A DNA stretch of 64,000 bases. It comes from JBFXJF01 sp050175155 (lineage in GTDB: Bacteria > Bacillota > Bacilli > Tepidibacillales > Tepidibacillaceae). The position numbers and the translations under genes were made by a program. This document shows, piece after piece, positions 34,970-43,471 of the stretch (position 1 is its first letter; the number at the start of each line of letters is the position of its first letter). The stretch is from NCBI GenBank assembly GCA_050175155.1, contig JBFXJF010000010.1:13021-77020 (forward strand), in the 5' to 3' direction. The notes beneath the pieces were generated by a model. That model was not told the DNA's origin. It saw nothing but the letters and a program-made list of their open reading frames with translations, and searched no databases.

Positions 34970-36226
34970 TTATTTTTTATTAATAATTTTATCCAATTGA
35001 TCAAGAAATTCAGTATTTGTTTTAGTTTCTTTTAATCTTTTAATGAAAAATTCTGTAAAATCATTTTGCTCCGACATTAATTTTCTTAATGCCCAAATTT
35101 TATCTAAATGTTCTTTGGATAATAGCAATTCTTCTCTTCTTGTACCAGATTTTTTTATGTCAAGTGCAGGGAAGATTCTCTTGTCAGCTAATCTGCGATC
35201 TAGATGCAGTTCCATGTTACCGGTTCCTTTAAATTCTTCAAAGATTATATCATCCATTCGCGAACCAGTATCAACTAATGCTGTTGCTAGAATTGTAAGA
35301 CTTCCGCCTTCTTCAATGTTTCTTGCTGCTCCAAAGAATCTTTTCGGCCTGTGTAGGGCCGCAGGATCTAATCCTCCGGAAAGTGTTCTTCCGCTTGGAG
35401 GGATTATTAGATTGTAAGCCCTTGCTAATCTTGTAATGCTATCTAATAAGATAACGACGTCTTTTTTTGCTTCAACTAACCTTTGAGCACGCTCCAAAAC
35501 AAGCTCTGTAACTTTTACATGATTCTCTGGCAATTCATCAAATGTTGAACTTATTACCTCTGCGTTAACTGATCTTTGCATATCTGTTACTTCTTCTGGT
35601 CTTTCATCGATTAATAATATCATTAATTCAACATCTGGAAAATTAGTATTTATTGAATTAGCTATTTCTTTTAATAGTAAGGTTTTACCAGCTTTTGGTG
35701 GCGCAACAATTAATCCGCGTTGCCCCTTTCCAACTGGTGCTAATAGATCGATAATTCTAGCAGCGATATTTGTAGGGGAGGTTTCTAATATTAGTTTTTC
35801 TAATGGAAATATTGGAGTAAGTGCAGGAAAATGTAATCTTTCTGACGCTAGTGCCGGGTCTAAACCATTAACAGCTTCTACGTGTAAAAGTCCAAAATAT
35901 CTTTCATTTTCTTTTGGCGGTCGAGCTTTTCCCGAAACAAGATCACCTGTTCTTAAATCGAATTTCCGTATTTGTGAGGCGGATATATATATATCCTCAT
36001 TGCTAGGCAAATAATTTATTGGCCTTAAAAAACCAAATCCATCAGGTAATATTTCCAGAACTCCTTCTAAAAACATTAACCCTACGCTTTCTGTTTGCGC
36101 CTTAAGTATCGAGAATATAAGTTCCTTTTTTTTCATTTTACTATAATACGGTATTTCTAATTCTTTTGCTAACTGATATAGCTCAGTTAATTTCTTTGTT
36201 TCAAGTATTGCTATACTTAAATTCAT
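34970..36226 (-). CDS. rho: Transcription termination factor Rho
   Basis: This 418-residue hexameric RNA helicase has an N-terminal helix bundle, an RNA-binding cold-shock domain (about 50-125; GFGFLRP), and an ATPase domain with P-loop PPKAGKTLLLKEIA, Walker B VVILLDSITRLARAYN and the R loop near GRTLSGGLDPAALHRPKRFFG. Length is normal for Bacillales, without the long N-terminal insertion of actinobacteria. It is downstream of glpX in the murZ-glpX-rho order. Confidence 0.97.
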   Translation of the reverse strand: MNLSIAILETKKLTELYQLAKELEIPYYSKMKKKELIFSILKAQTESVGLMFLEGVLEILPDGFGFLRPINYLPSNEDIYISASQIRKFDLRTGDLVSGKARPPKENERYFGLLHVEAVNGLDPALASERLHFPALTPIFPLEKLILETSPTNIAARIIDLLAPVGKGQRGLIVAPPKAGKTLLLKEIANSINTNFPDVELMILLIDERPEEVTDMQRSVNAEVISSTFDELPENHVKVTELVLERAQRLVEAKKDVVILLDSITRLARAYNLIIPPSGRTLSGGLDPAALHRPKRFFGAARNIEEGGSLTILATALVDTGSRMDDIIFEEFKGTGNMELHLDRRLADKRIFPALDIKKSGTRREELLLSKEHLDKIWALRKLMSEQNDFTEFFIKRLKETKTNTEFLDQLDKIINKK

Positions 36227-36256
36227 TTAAACACCTACCTTATAGAATTGGCAATA

Positions 36257-37216
36257 TTATAAGTATAAATTCGGCTTTTTTTCTAGACGATGTGTACCAT
36301 CAATAACTCTAACTGTACCTGTTTTAGCACGCATAACTAATGATTGAGTCAATGCTGTTGAACCTTGATAACGAACACCTGTTAATAATTCCCCATCTGT
36401 TACACCTGTAGCAGCGAAGATTGCGTCTTCCCCTTTAACTAAATCGTTCATCAATAATATTTTATTTATATCTAATCCCATCAATTTACATCTTTTAATT
36501 TCTTCATCATTTTGAGGTAATAGCTTCCCTTGTATCTCTCCACCTAAGCATTTCAATGCTACTGCTGCTAGTACTCCCTCTGGCGCCCCACCTGTTCCAA
36601 ATAATATATCTACTCCCGTTTTTTCAAATGAAGTATTAATAGCCGCTGCAACATCACCGTCAGTTATTAATTTTATTCTTGCGCCTACGCGTCTTATTTC
36701 TTTAATTAAATCATAGTGCCTCTCACGATTTAGAATAATGGCCGTTACTTCAGTTATATCTTTATTCAGAGCCTTTGCTACAATTCTTAAATTCTCTTCT
36801 ACACTAGCATTTATATCAATCTTCCCAGCCACTCTAGGCCCAACAGCAATTTTCTGCATATACATATCTGGCGCATGTAACAAATTACCTTTATCAGCTA
36901 CTGCTACTACTGCTAAAGCATTCCAAAGACCATTAGCAACTATATTAGTTCCTTCTATCGGGTCAACTGCTACATCAAGTTCATGTCCTTCTCCTGTTCC
37001 CAGCTTTTCCCCAATATATAGCATTGGTGCCTCGTCCATTTCACCTTCACCAATCACAACGGTACCACGCATTGGTATGGTATCGAAGACTTTTCTCATT
37101 GCTGTTGTACCTGCATCATCCACTTCTATTTTTAATCCTTTACCCATCCATTTAGCTGCTGCCAATGCTGCTGCCTCAGTTACGCGAACTAACTCTAAGG
37201 TTAAACTTCTCTCCAC
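36257..37216 (-). CDS. glpX: Class II fructose-1,6-bisphosphatase
   Basis: This 319-residue GlpX-type phosphatase hydrolyses fructose-1,6-bisphosphate in gluconeogenesis. Metal and substrate motifs are GEGEMDEAPMLYIGE, DPIEGTN and GTGGAPEGVLAA. A GTG start at 37216 (MERSLTLELVRVTE) is chosen because GAGGGGGAAATGAA precedes it and family proteins start here; the frame stays open 18 codons further. It lies between murZ and rho. Confidence 0.94.
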   Translation of the reverse strand: MERSLTLELVRVTEAAALAAAKWMGKGLKIEVDDAGTTAMRKVFDTIPMRGTVVIGEGEMDEAPMLYIGEKLGTGEGHELDVAVDPIEGTNIVANGLWNALAVVAVADKGNLLHAPDMYMQKIAVGPRVAGKIDINASVEENLRIVAKALNKDITEVTAIILNRERHYDLIKEIRRVGARIKLITDGDVAAAINTSFEKTGVDILFGTGGAPEGVLAAVALKCLGGEIQGKLLPQNDEEIKRCKLMGLDINKILLMNDLVKGEDAIFAATGVTDGELLTGVRYQGSTALTQSLVMRAKTGTVRVIDGTHRLEKKPNLYL

Positions 37217-37262
37217 TTCATTTCCCCCTCTATTTCTTCTATAATTAAGTGTAGCAAAAATA

Positions 37263-38516
37263 CTATTCAACTACTCTCCATATATTTGCACCCAGAGATC
37301 TTAATTTTTCTTCTAAGTTTTCATATCCCCTGTCTATATGAAAAACATCTCTTATCTCTGTAATTCCTTCAGCAATTGTTGCCGCTGTCACTAAAGCAGC
37401 TCCGGCCCTTAAATCTGTTGCTGTTACTATAGATCCTTGAAGTTCTTTCGGCCCCTCAAAAATCGCACTTCTTCCCTCGACTCTTGCTTCTGCTCCCATT
37501 CTTACCAATTCATCAACATGTTTAAAACGAGATGAAAATATAGTTTCGGTAATCATACTTGTACCAATAGCTTTTGTCATTAGTACACTAAAAGGTTGTT
37601 GTAAATCAGTGGGGAAACCGGGGTATGGTAAAGTTTTTACGTCTACAGGGTTGTAGAAGGATTGACCTATTACTCTTATAGAATCGTCACTTTCCTCTAC
37701 AATAACCCCTGTCTCTCTTAATTTAGCTGTTAAAGATTCCAGATGCTTTGGAATTACATTTTCAACAGTTATGTCTCCGGCAGTAGCAGCGCCAATAATC
37801 ATATATGTGCCTGCCTCTATACGGTCGGGAATTATTGAATGTCTGCATTCTTTTAAGTAGTCACAACCTTGAATTTTAATTACATCCGTTCCAACTCCTG
37901 TGATTTTTACACCCATTGAGTTAAGAAGTGTAGCAACATCTACAATCTCAGGTTCTTTTGCAGCGTTTTCGATTATTGACATTCCGTTAATTCTAGCGGA
38001 TGCTAACATAATATTTATTGTTGCACCTACGCTAACTGTGTCTAAGTATATTTTGTTCCCTATAAGCTCCTTCGCATAAAGATGCAAATATTCCGGTTCA
38101 TAAATTGCTTCAGCACCTAATGAATTAAATCCCTTTATATGTTGATCAATTGGTCGCAAACCTAGATTACATCCTCCTGGCATTCCAATCTTTGCTTCAC
38201 CAAATTTACCTAATAAAGCTCCCATGAGATAATACGATGCTCTTAATTCCTTTATATTTAGGCTCATCATAGGTTTTGACTCTATATTTCTAGGGTCAAT
38301 CATCATGGTACCTTCATTATATTCTATAATTGCACCCATTTCTCTTAAAATATCCGAAAGTATAATTACATCTTTTATATTTGGCAAATTGTCTATATAT
38401 ACTTTAGAGTCAGATAGAATTGCAGCAGGAATTAATGCAACAGCACTATTTTTAGCTCCACTAATTGTTACTGACCCTGTTAGTTGTTGTCCACCCTTAA
38501 TCATTATCTTATCCAA
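37263..38516 (-). CDS. murZ: UDP-N-acetylglucosamine 1-carboxyvinyltransferase, second copy (MurZ/MurAB)
   Basis: This 417-residue paralogue of the enzyme at 65-1381 has the same PEP-transferase fold and an active-site loop PGGCNLGLRPIDQH with the catalytic cysteine at about residue 116. Low-GC Gram-positives commonly keep two MurA enzymes. In B. subtilis the MurAA form is the essential one and this form is conditionally needed. Position between tal and glpX is the same. It should also be fosfomycin sensitive. Confidence 0.95.
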   Translation of the reverse strand: MDKIMIKGGQQLTGSVTISGAKNSAVALIPAAILSDSKVYIDNLPNIKDVIILSDILREMGAIIEYNEGTMMIDPRNIESKPMMSLNIKELRASYYLMGALLGKFGEAKIGMPGGCNLGLRPIDQHIKGFNSLGAEAIYEPEYLHLYAKELIGNKIYLDTVSVGATINIMLASARINGMSIIENAAKEPEIVDVATLLNSMGVKITGVGTDVIKIQGCDYLKECRHSIIPDRIEAGTYMIIGAATAGDITVENVIPKHLESLTAKLRETGVIVEESDDSIRVIGQSFYNPVDVKTLPYPGFPTDLQQPFSVLMTKAIGTSMITETIFSSRFKHVDELVRMGAEARVEGRSAIFEGPKELQGSIVTATDLRAGAALVTAATIAEGITEIRDVFHIDRGYENLEEKLRSLGANIWRVVE

Positions 38517-38556
38517 TATAGTTCATCCCTCAATTCTGTAGATATTAATCAGAAAA

Positions 38557-38720
38557 AAGCACCTGTTGTTGAGAAAGTCAACAACATGACAGACTGTTGA
38601 AAATGTTCTATATCGAGGCACGTTAAAATCGAGGAACGGAGCTTACTCTAAGGTAAGTGAGTACCGGAGATTTTAAACAGTAACGAAGAGATAGGACTTT
38701 TTCAACAGTCTGAAGCACCT
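38557..38720. mobile_element. MITE-like palindromic element inserted in the tal terminator
   Basis: A 123-bp core (38590-38712) is bounded by perfect 14-bp inverted repeats, CAGACTGTTGAAAA and TTTTCAACAGTCTG. The core holds nested dyads (for example TTAAAATC...GATTTTAA). On its left a 21-bp hairpin (GTTGTTG/CAACAAC at 38565-38585) belongs to the insert. The whole is flanked by an 8-bp direct repeat AAGCACCT (38557-38564 and 38713-38720). It has no coding capacity. Confidence 0.7.
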
Positions 38721-38736
38721 TCCATAGAAAGTGCTT
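38713..38736 (-). terminator. tal terminator stem, separated from its T tract
   Basis: AAGCAC pairs with GTGCTT (stem extended imperfectly). On the minus strand it is followed not by T but by the inserted element. The expected T tract (GGTGCTTTTTTCTG on the minus strand) lies 150 bp further on, at 38551-38564. Confidence 0.65.
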
Positions 38737-38742
38737 TAGTGA

Positions 38743-39387
38743 CTAAGGACGTGATTTTTCCCAATCAGCAATAAATTTTTCTATACCTATATCGGTCAGT
38801 GGGTGTTTCACCATCTGTATTAATACATTATATGGAATTGTCGCTATGTCCGCTCCAGCTTTAGCAGCTTGAATTACATGTAGCGGATGCCTAATGCTTG
38901 CAGCAATTATTCTTGTTTCTATGTCGTAATACTGAAAAATTTGGTTAATCTCATCAACTAATGCTATTCCATCATGACCTATATCATCTAATCTACCTAC
39001 AAAAGGGGACACATAGGTAGCCCCTGCTCTTGCTGCCATTAGTGCTTGATTAGCTGAAAAAACTAGTGTTACGTTTGTTTTTATTCCTTCTTTACTTAAT
39101 TTTGAGACAGCTTTTAATCCTTCAAGTGTCATTGGTATCTTGATAACAATATTCTTAGATATTTTAGCTAGTTCTCTTCCTTCTTTAATCATCAATTCAG
39201 ATTCTAACCCAATTACTTCAGCACTTATTGGTCCATCAACTATCTCTGTAATCTCTTTAATAACCTCTTCAATACTTCTTCCTTCTTTGGCAATCAACGA
39301 AGGATTAGTAGTAACTCCTGAGATAATCCCTAACTCACTGCTCTTATATATCTCTTTTACATTTGCCGTATCTATAAAAATTTCCAC
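38743..39387 (-). CDS. tal: Transaldolase (short TalC-type)
   Basis: This 214-residue class I aldolase-fold enzyme moves a dihydroxyacetone unit in the non-oxidative pentose phosphate pathway. The Schiff-base lysine lies in NIVIKIPMT, and the N-terminal FIDTANVKEI and SPFVGRLDDIGHDG are typical. Some short homologues act as fructose-6-phosphate aldolase; the gene context next to fba, as in B. subtilis ywjH, favours transaldolase. It lies 14 bp after fba. Confidence 0.93.
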   Translation of the reverse strand: MEIFIDTANVKEIYKSSELGIISGVTTNPSLIAKEGRSIEEVIKEITEIVDGPISAEVIGLESELMIKEGRELAKISKNIVIKIPMTLEGLKAVSKLSKEGIKTNVTLVFSANQALMAARAGATYVSPFVGRLDDIGHDGIALVDEINQIFQYYDIETRIIAASIRHPLHVIQAAKAGADIATIPYNVLIQMVKHPLTDIGIEKFIADWEKSRP

Positions 39388-39401
39388 GTATATAATCCTC
39401 C

Positions 39402-40256
39402 TTAAGCTTTGCCGTTGCTTCCAAATAAAATGATTTTTTCTTTAACTGCTCTTTTAATTTCTTCACGACCTGGTCCTAAGTACTTTCTTGGATCATATAC
39501 CTTACTATCATTAATAAATATTTCTCTGATCTTTTTCGTCATTACAATCTGACACTCTGTATTTACATTAATTTTCCCTATACCAGCTTTAATTGCCTTC
39601 TTTATTGTCTCGTCTGGAATACCCGATCCACCATGTAGTACTAAGGGAATATCTATTTCTTTACATACTGCTTCTATAATATCGAAACGAATTTTCGGCT
39701 CCCCTTTATACACCCCATGAGCACTTCCCACAGCAATTGCTAATGCATCTACATCGGTATCCTTATAGTATTTTATGGCTTCCAATGGGTTTGCTAATAA
39801 TGCATCCTTGTCTTCTACTGATAAATCATCTTCCGTTCCGCCTATGGTGCCTAACTCACCTTCAACTGAGACCCCCATAGCTCGGGCAGCTTCGACAATT
39901 TTCTTAGTTAAGATGACGTTCTGTTCATAAGAATAATGAGAACCATCAAACATAACAGATGAAAATCCAGCACGAATTACCTTCATAGCTATTTCAAAGG
40001 AACTACCATGGTCTAAATGTAATGCAATTGGTATATCTGATATCTCAGCAGCAGTTTTTGCAAGAGCAACAGTATATTCTAAGCCCATGTACTTAATTGC
40101 ACCTTCGCTTACCCCTAAAATAACCGGTGATCCTTCTTCTATTGCAGCTTCTACAATAGCCTGGGTAAACTCTAGGTTATTAATATTAAACTGACCAACA
40201 GCATATTTCTCTGCTTTGGCTTTCCTTAACATTTCAGTCATTGAAACTAAAGACAT
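39402..40256 (-). CDS. fba: Class II fructose-1,6-bisphosphate aldolase
   Basis: This 284-residue zinc-dependent glycolytic aldolase shows the metal-site motifs LHLDHGSSFEIA and VLHGGSGIPDETI and the substrate region VMFDGSHYSYEQN. It lies downstream of spo0F and upstream of tal, the Bacillales order. An in-family tagatose-bisphosphate activity cannot be excluded but the context favours FBA. Confidence 0.95.
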   Translation of the reverse strand: MSLVSMTEMLRKAKAEKYAVGQFNINNLEFTQAIVEAAIEEGSPVILGVSEGAIKYMGLEYTVALAKTAAEISDIPIALHLDHGSSFEIAMKVIRAGFSSVMFDGSHYSYEQNVILTKKIVEAARAMGVSVEGELGTIGGTEDDLSVEDKDALLANPLEAIKYYKDTDVDALAIAVGSAHGVYKGEPKIRFDIIEAVCKEIDIPLVLHGGSGIPDETIKKAIKAGIGKINVNTECQIVMTKKIREIFINDSKVYDPRKYLGPGREEIKRAVKEKIILFGSNGKA

Positions 40257-40365
40257 TTATTAAATCCCCTTCCTAAATTAGGTATAGCAACTTCATATAA
40301 GGTTATTACAATTATCTTATGTTAAATTCTTTCGTAAAAGAATAAATTTTAACTAAGCAAGTATA

Positions 40366-40776
40366 TCAAATTTCTACTACTTTTTCATATATAATATTCT
40401 CTGTCCCACTATCCTTAATAAAAATCTCTTTAATTGCTCTTTTCAACTCACCAATATCAAACGGTTTGGTGAAATGACTCAATATACCGTGCCTATATGC
40501 CTCGTTTAATATATCTAGTTCGCCATAAGCAGTCATCATTACTACTTTAATTTCACTATCAAATCCTCTAATATTTTTTAATATTTCTATTCCATCCATT
40601 CCAGGTATCTTCATGTCTAATATTATGATGTCAGGTTTTTCAGTTTGGGTTATTTCTATAGCTGTTCTTCCGTTGGCAGCTTGAAAAACTTCGTATCCCT
40701 CACCAGTAAACACCTCAGATAATAATAATCTTATTCCCAATTGATCATCAACAATTAACATTTTCTTGCTTTTCAT
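40366..40776 (-). CDS. spo0F: Sporulation phosphorelay response regulator Spo0F
   Basis: This 136-residue single receiver domain relays phosphate from sporulation kinases to Spo0B. The key residues fall at the B. subtilis positions: acidic pair Asp10/Asp11, phosphoacceptor Asp54 (IILDMKIPG), Thr82 and Lys104 (HFTKPFD). There is no output domain. A tail of about 12 residues extends past the usual end. A sigma-H-like promoter overlapping a 0A-type box lies upstream. Confidence 0.95.
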   Translation of the reverse strand: MKSKKMLIVDDQLGIRLLLSEVFTGEGYEVFQAANGRTAIEITQTEKPDIIILDMKIPGMDGIEILKNIRGFDSEIKVVMMTAYGELDILNEAYRHGILSHFTKPFDIGELKRAIKEIFIKDSGTENIIYEKVVEI

Positions 40777-40833
40777 ACTTCCTCCTTACATCTATTCCTA
40801 TTTTACCCAATAACAACAATGTATAAAAGTTTC

Positions 40834-40860
40834 TTTCGGCATAAAATCATAATTTCCTTC
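40834..40860 (-). promoter_or_regulatory. Predicted sigma-H promoter with 0A box for spo0F
   Basis: On the minus strand GAAGGAAAT (matches RWAGGAWWT) is followed after 13 bp by CGAAA (four of five with HGAAT). TGCCGAA at 40835-40841 fits the Spo0A box TGNCGAA and overlaps the -10. Confidence 0.5.
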
Positions 40861-40894
40861 TAACTTTTTATATTTTTATTTTTATTTAAATAAA

Positions 40895-40917
40895 AAGCTA
40901 TTGTAAGACAATAGCTT
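40895..40917 (-). terminator. Terminator of pyrG
   Basis: A perfect 9-bp stem AAGCTATTG / CAATAGCTT is followed on the minus strand by TTTATTTAAATAAA. It lies 13 bp past the pyrG stop. AGTCTG precedes the stem directly. Confidence 0.85.
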
Positions 40918-40929
40918 CAGACTAAAAAA

Positions 40930-42531
40930 TCAAGAAATGTTTTCAGTTTTCAAAGCTGATTTTATAAATTCTTTAAATAATGGATGAGGTTTATTTGGAC
41001 GTGAGGTAAATTCTGGATGAAATTGTGTTGCAACAAACCATGGATGATCTGATAATTCAATTATTTCAACCAACTTACCATCAGGTGATGTACCTGAAAT
41101 TATCAATCCAGCCTTTTGAAATTGCTCACGAAAATCATTGTTAAACTCAAAGCGATGGCGATGGCGCTCATCTATTAAATCTCTTTGGTAGCAATATTTC
41201 GCTTTAGTCATATCAATTAATTTACATGGATATAACCCTAATCTCATTGTACCTCCCAAATCCTGAAGTGTCTTTTGTTCTGGTAGAAGGTCGATTACTG
41301 GATATATCGTTTTCTCATTGAACTCAGTGCTATTAGAATTCTCTAATCCCATAACATTTCTTGCAAATTCAATTACAGCTGTCTGCATCCCTAAGCAAAT
41401 ACCTAAAAACGGTATTTTCTTTTCTCGAGCATATTTTATTGCTAATATTTTACCTTCAATTCCTCTATCCCCGAATCCGCCTGGAACTAATATTCCATTA
41501 ACTTCACTTAATAGTTCATTCACATTTTCAGAATTTAAAAATTCAGCATTTACCCATTTGATTTCAATATCGGAATCATTAGCATATCCTGCATGATATA
41601 GTGCTTCTGCTACACTTAGATAAGCATCATGGAGTGAAACGTACTTACCCACAATAGCAATAGATGTAATATTTTTTAGGTTTTTTATCTTGCTTACTAA
41701 GTTAATCCACTCTGTCATATTAGCTTTCGGAACATCTAATTTTAAGTGTTTAATCACATATTCGTCCAGACCTTGCTCTTGTAACATTATAGGGACTTCG
41801 TATAATGTTTCTAAGTCCATATTTTCAATAACCGCTTCTTTTTCGATATCACAAAATAATGCTATCTTTTCTTTTAAATCCATTGTTAAAGGATGATTTG
41901 TTCTACATACTATAACATTAGGCTGAATACCAATACTACGAAGTTCTTTTACGCTGTGCTGAGTTGGCTTAGTTTTAAGTTCCCCTGCAGCATCAATATA
42001 TGGTATCAAAGTTACGTGAATATAAATTATGTTATCTCTGCCTAAATCTTTCTTTATTTGTCTAATAGCCTCTAAATAAGGGAGACTCTCTATATCCCCT
42101 ACTGTTCCACCAATCTCCGTGATAACAACGTCTGTATCAATGCCCGCTCTAAAAATATGTTCCTTAATTTCATTAGTAATGTGCGGAATTACTTGCACTG
42201 TTGCACCTAAGTAATCCCCATGTCTTTCTTTGTTAATAACAGATGAATAAATCTTCCCAGTCGTAACATTATTGTTCTTATTTAAACTTATATCGATAAA
42301 ACGTTCATAATGCCCTAAGTCTAAATCCGTTTCTGCACCATCATCTGTTACAAATACTTCCCCATGCTGATACGGACTCATTGTGCCTGGATCTATATTT
42401 ATATACGGATCGAGCTTCTGAATTGTTACTTTTAGACCTCTATTCTTAAGAAGTCTACCTAGTGATGCAGCAGTAATACCTTTGCCTAAAGATGATACAA
42501 CTCCCCCTGTTACAAAGATGAATTTTGCCAC
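40930..42531 (-). CDS. pyrG: CTP synthase
   Basis: This 533-residue enzyme aminates UTP to CTP using glutamine. The synthetase domain (about 1-265) starts FIFVTGGVVSSLGKGI and contains EIGGTVGDIESLPYLEA. The glutaminase domain (about 290-533) has the nucleophile in GICLGMQTA and the His/Glu pair in ATQFHPEFTSRP. A GTG start at 42531 follows AAAGGGG at 8 bp. The leader carries an attenuator and a GGG-initiating promoter. Confidence 0.97.
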   Translation of the reverse strand: MAKFIFVTGGVVSSLGKGITAASLGRLLKNRGLKVTIQKLDPYINIDPGTMSPYQHGEVFVTDDGAETDLDLGHYERFIDISLNKNNNVTTGKIYSSVINKERHGDYLGATVQVIPHITNEIKEHIFRAGIDTDVVITEIGGTVGDIESLPYLEAIRQIKKDLGRDNIIYIHVTLIPYIDAAGELKTKPTQHSVKELRSIGIQPNVIVCRTNHPLTMDLKEKIALFCDIEKEAVIENMDLETLYEVPIMLQEQGLDEYVIKHLKLDVPKANMTEWINLVSKIKNLKNITSIAIVGKYVSLHDAYLSVAEALYHAGYANDSDIEIKWVNAEFLNSENVNELLSEVNGILVPGGFGDRGIEGKILAIKYAREKKIPFLGICLGMQTAVIEFARNVMGLENSNSTEFNEKTIYPVIDLLPEQKTLQDLGGTMRLGLYPCKLIDMTKAKYCYQRDLIDERHRHRFEFNNDFREQFQKAGLIISGTSPDGKLVEIIELSDHPWFVATQFHPEFTSRPNKPHPLFKEFIKSALKTENIS

Positions 42532-42578
42532 TCAAGATTCCCCTTTCCTACTAATTTTGTGTATTAAAAATAAAAAAA

Positions 42579-42612
42579 ACAAAAGTATATCCCTTGATAG
42601 GGGCTCTTTTGT
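42579..42612 (-). terminator. Attenuator in the pyrG leader
   Basis: On the minus strand ACAAAAG ... CTTTTGT forms the outer stem and CCCTATCAAGGG an inner one, followed by a T tract (TTTTTTTTATTTTT). The 5' strand includes AGCCCCUAUC, a C/U-rich target for pairing with a G-extended 5' end. It lies about 50 nt after the predicted start and 48 nt before the GTG. Confidence 0.8.
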
Positions 42613-42670
42613 TTATCCTATTAGTTTCCTAATATAATATGATTAATCCTAATTCTAATGCCCATAAAGT

Positions 42671-42699
42671 AGTTTACTAGCAAGTAAAACTAATGTCAA
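42671..42699 (-). promoter_or_regulatory. pyrG promoter with predicted GGGC start
   Basis: On the minus strand TTGACA and TAAACT are separated by 17 bp. Seven bases after the -10 the sequence reads GGGC (first G at 42663), the start type at which reiterative G addition senses CTP in B. subtilis pyrG. Confidence 0.75.
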
Positions 42700-42704
42700 G
42701 GCAA

Positions 42705-43349
42705 TTATAAATTATCTTCAGACTCATCGCCATAGAAGTCAACTTCGTCATCATCAACATCTTTATCTAAAATTAGATCTTCATCATCTATTATTATATC
42801 ATTCTCATCATCTAACTCTATATCTATGTCTATTTCTTCATCTAACTCTATATCTTCGTCTAACTCTATATCTATGTCTATTTCTTCATCTAACCCTATA
42901 TCTATATCTTCGTCAATGTCTTCATCAATGTCTTCATGATCAAGAATTATCTCTTCCTCATCTTCATCATCGTCATCTTTATCTTTAATAAACAGTTCCT
43001 CTTCTTCTATTAAATCTTCGTCATCTAAAAAATCTAGATCGTCTTCGTCATCTTCAATGTCCTTGGCAATTAGCAGTGCCTCTGCCTTTTCAAGTGGATA
43101 CCAACTTTTCAATCCCCATTCATTTTGCCCTAAATGAATAAATCTACCATCGATATTTATTTCAGTATAAAGTTGCGGAAGATAGTCAAATAATTTATCC
43201 TCATTTAGATTTTTTACTTCAGATATTTCATTAATTAAATCTTTAAAATAAAATGTCTTTTTGGCCTGTCTTAATATTTCATATGCTAATTCAATTGTTG
43301 GCATTTCAATTACCGAACTCTCGTCAAATTGATATAAATTTTCACTCAT
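42705..43349 (-). CDS. rpoE: RNA polymerase delta subunit
   Basis: This 214-residue subunit is found in Bacilli; it aids core recycling and sensitivity to initiating NTPs. The N-terminal HARE-HTH domain (about 1-88; AYEILRQAKKTFYFKDLINEI, and IHLGQNEWGLKSWYP) is followed by a disordered tail of over 110 residues that is nearly all Asp, Glu, Ile and Leu. The tail is longer than in B. subtilis (173 residues in total). It lies immediately upstream of pyrG as in other Bacilli. Confidence 0.95.
   Translation of the reverse strand: MSENLYQFDESSVIEMPTIELAYEILRQAKKTFYFKDLINEISEVKNLNEDKLFDYLPQLYTEINIDGRFIHLGQNEWGLKSWYPLEKAEALLIAKDIEDDEDDLDFLDDEDLIEEEELFIKDKDDDDEDEEEIILDHEDIDEDIDEDIDIGLDEEIDIDIELDEDIELDEEIDIDIELDDENDIIIDDEDLILDKDVDDDEVDFYGDESEDNL
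42780..42960 (-). repeat. Acidic coding repeat in the rpoE tail
   Basis: Near-identical units of the plus-strand type CTATATCTATGTCTATTTCT and TCATCTAACTCTATATCT alternate, encoding DIDIELDEDIELDEE-like blocks. The tract is in frame and should be length-variable. Confidence 0.75.
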
Positions 43350-43421
43350 ATTCTGGGCACACCTTTCTTTAATATGTTCAGAACGTAAAACAATAACCTT
43401 TGCTTTGTTTACAATAATAAC

Positions 43422-43449
43422 ATTCTAATCATTTTTTTTATTATGTCAA
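43422..43449 (-). promoter_or_regulatory. Predicted sigma-A promoter of rpoE
   Basis: On the minus strand TTGACA and TAGAAT are 16 bp apart, about 70 bp upstream of the rpoE start. Confidence 0.6.
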
Positions 43450-43471
43450 ATTATATTTGTAAATTTATTAA

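Noticed and set aside
36738..37244. 168-codon plus-strand open frame opposite glpX
   Set aside because: It is a shadow of glpX on the other strand; the Ser/Pro/Thr-rich translation is typical of antisense frames.
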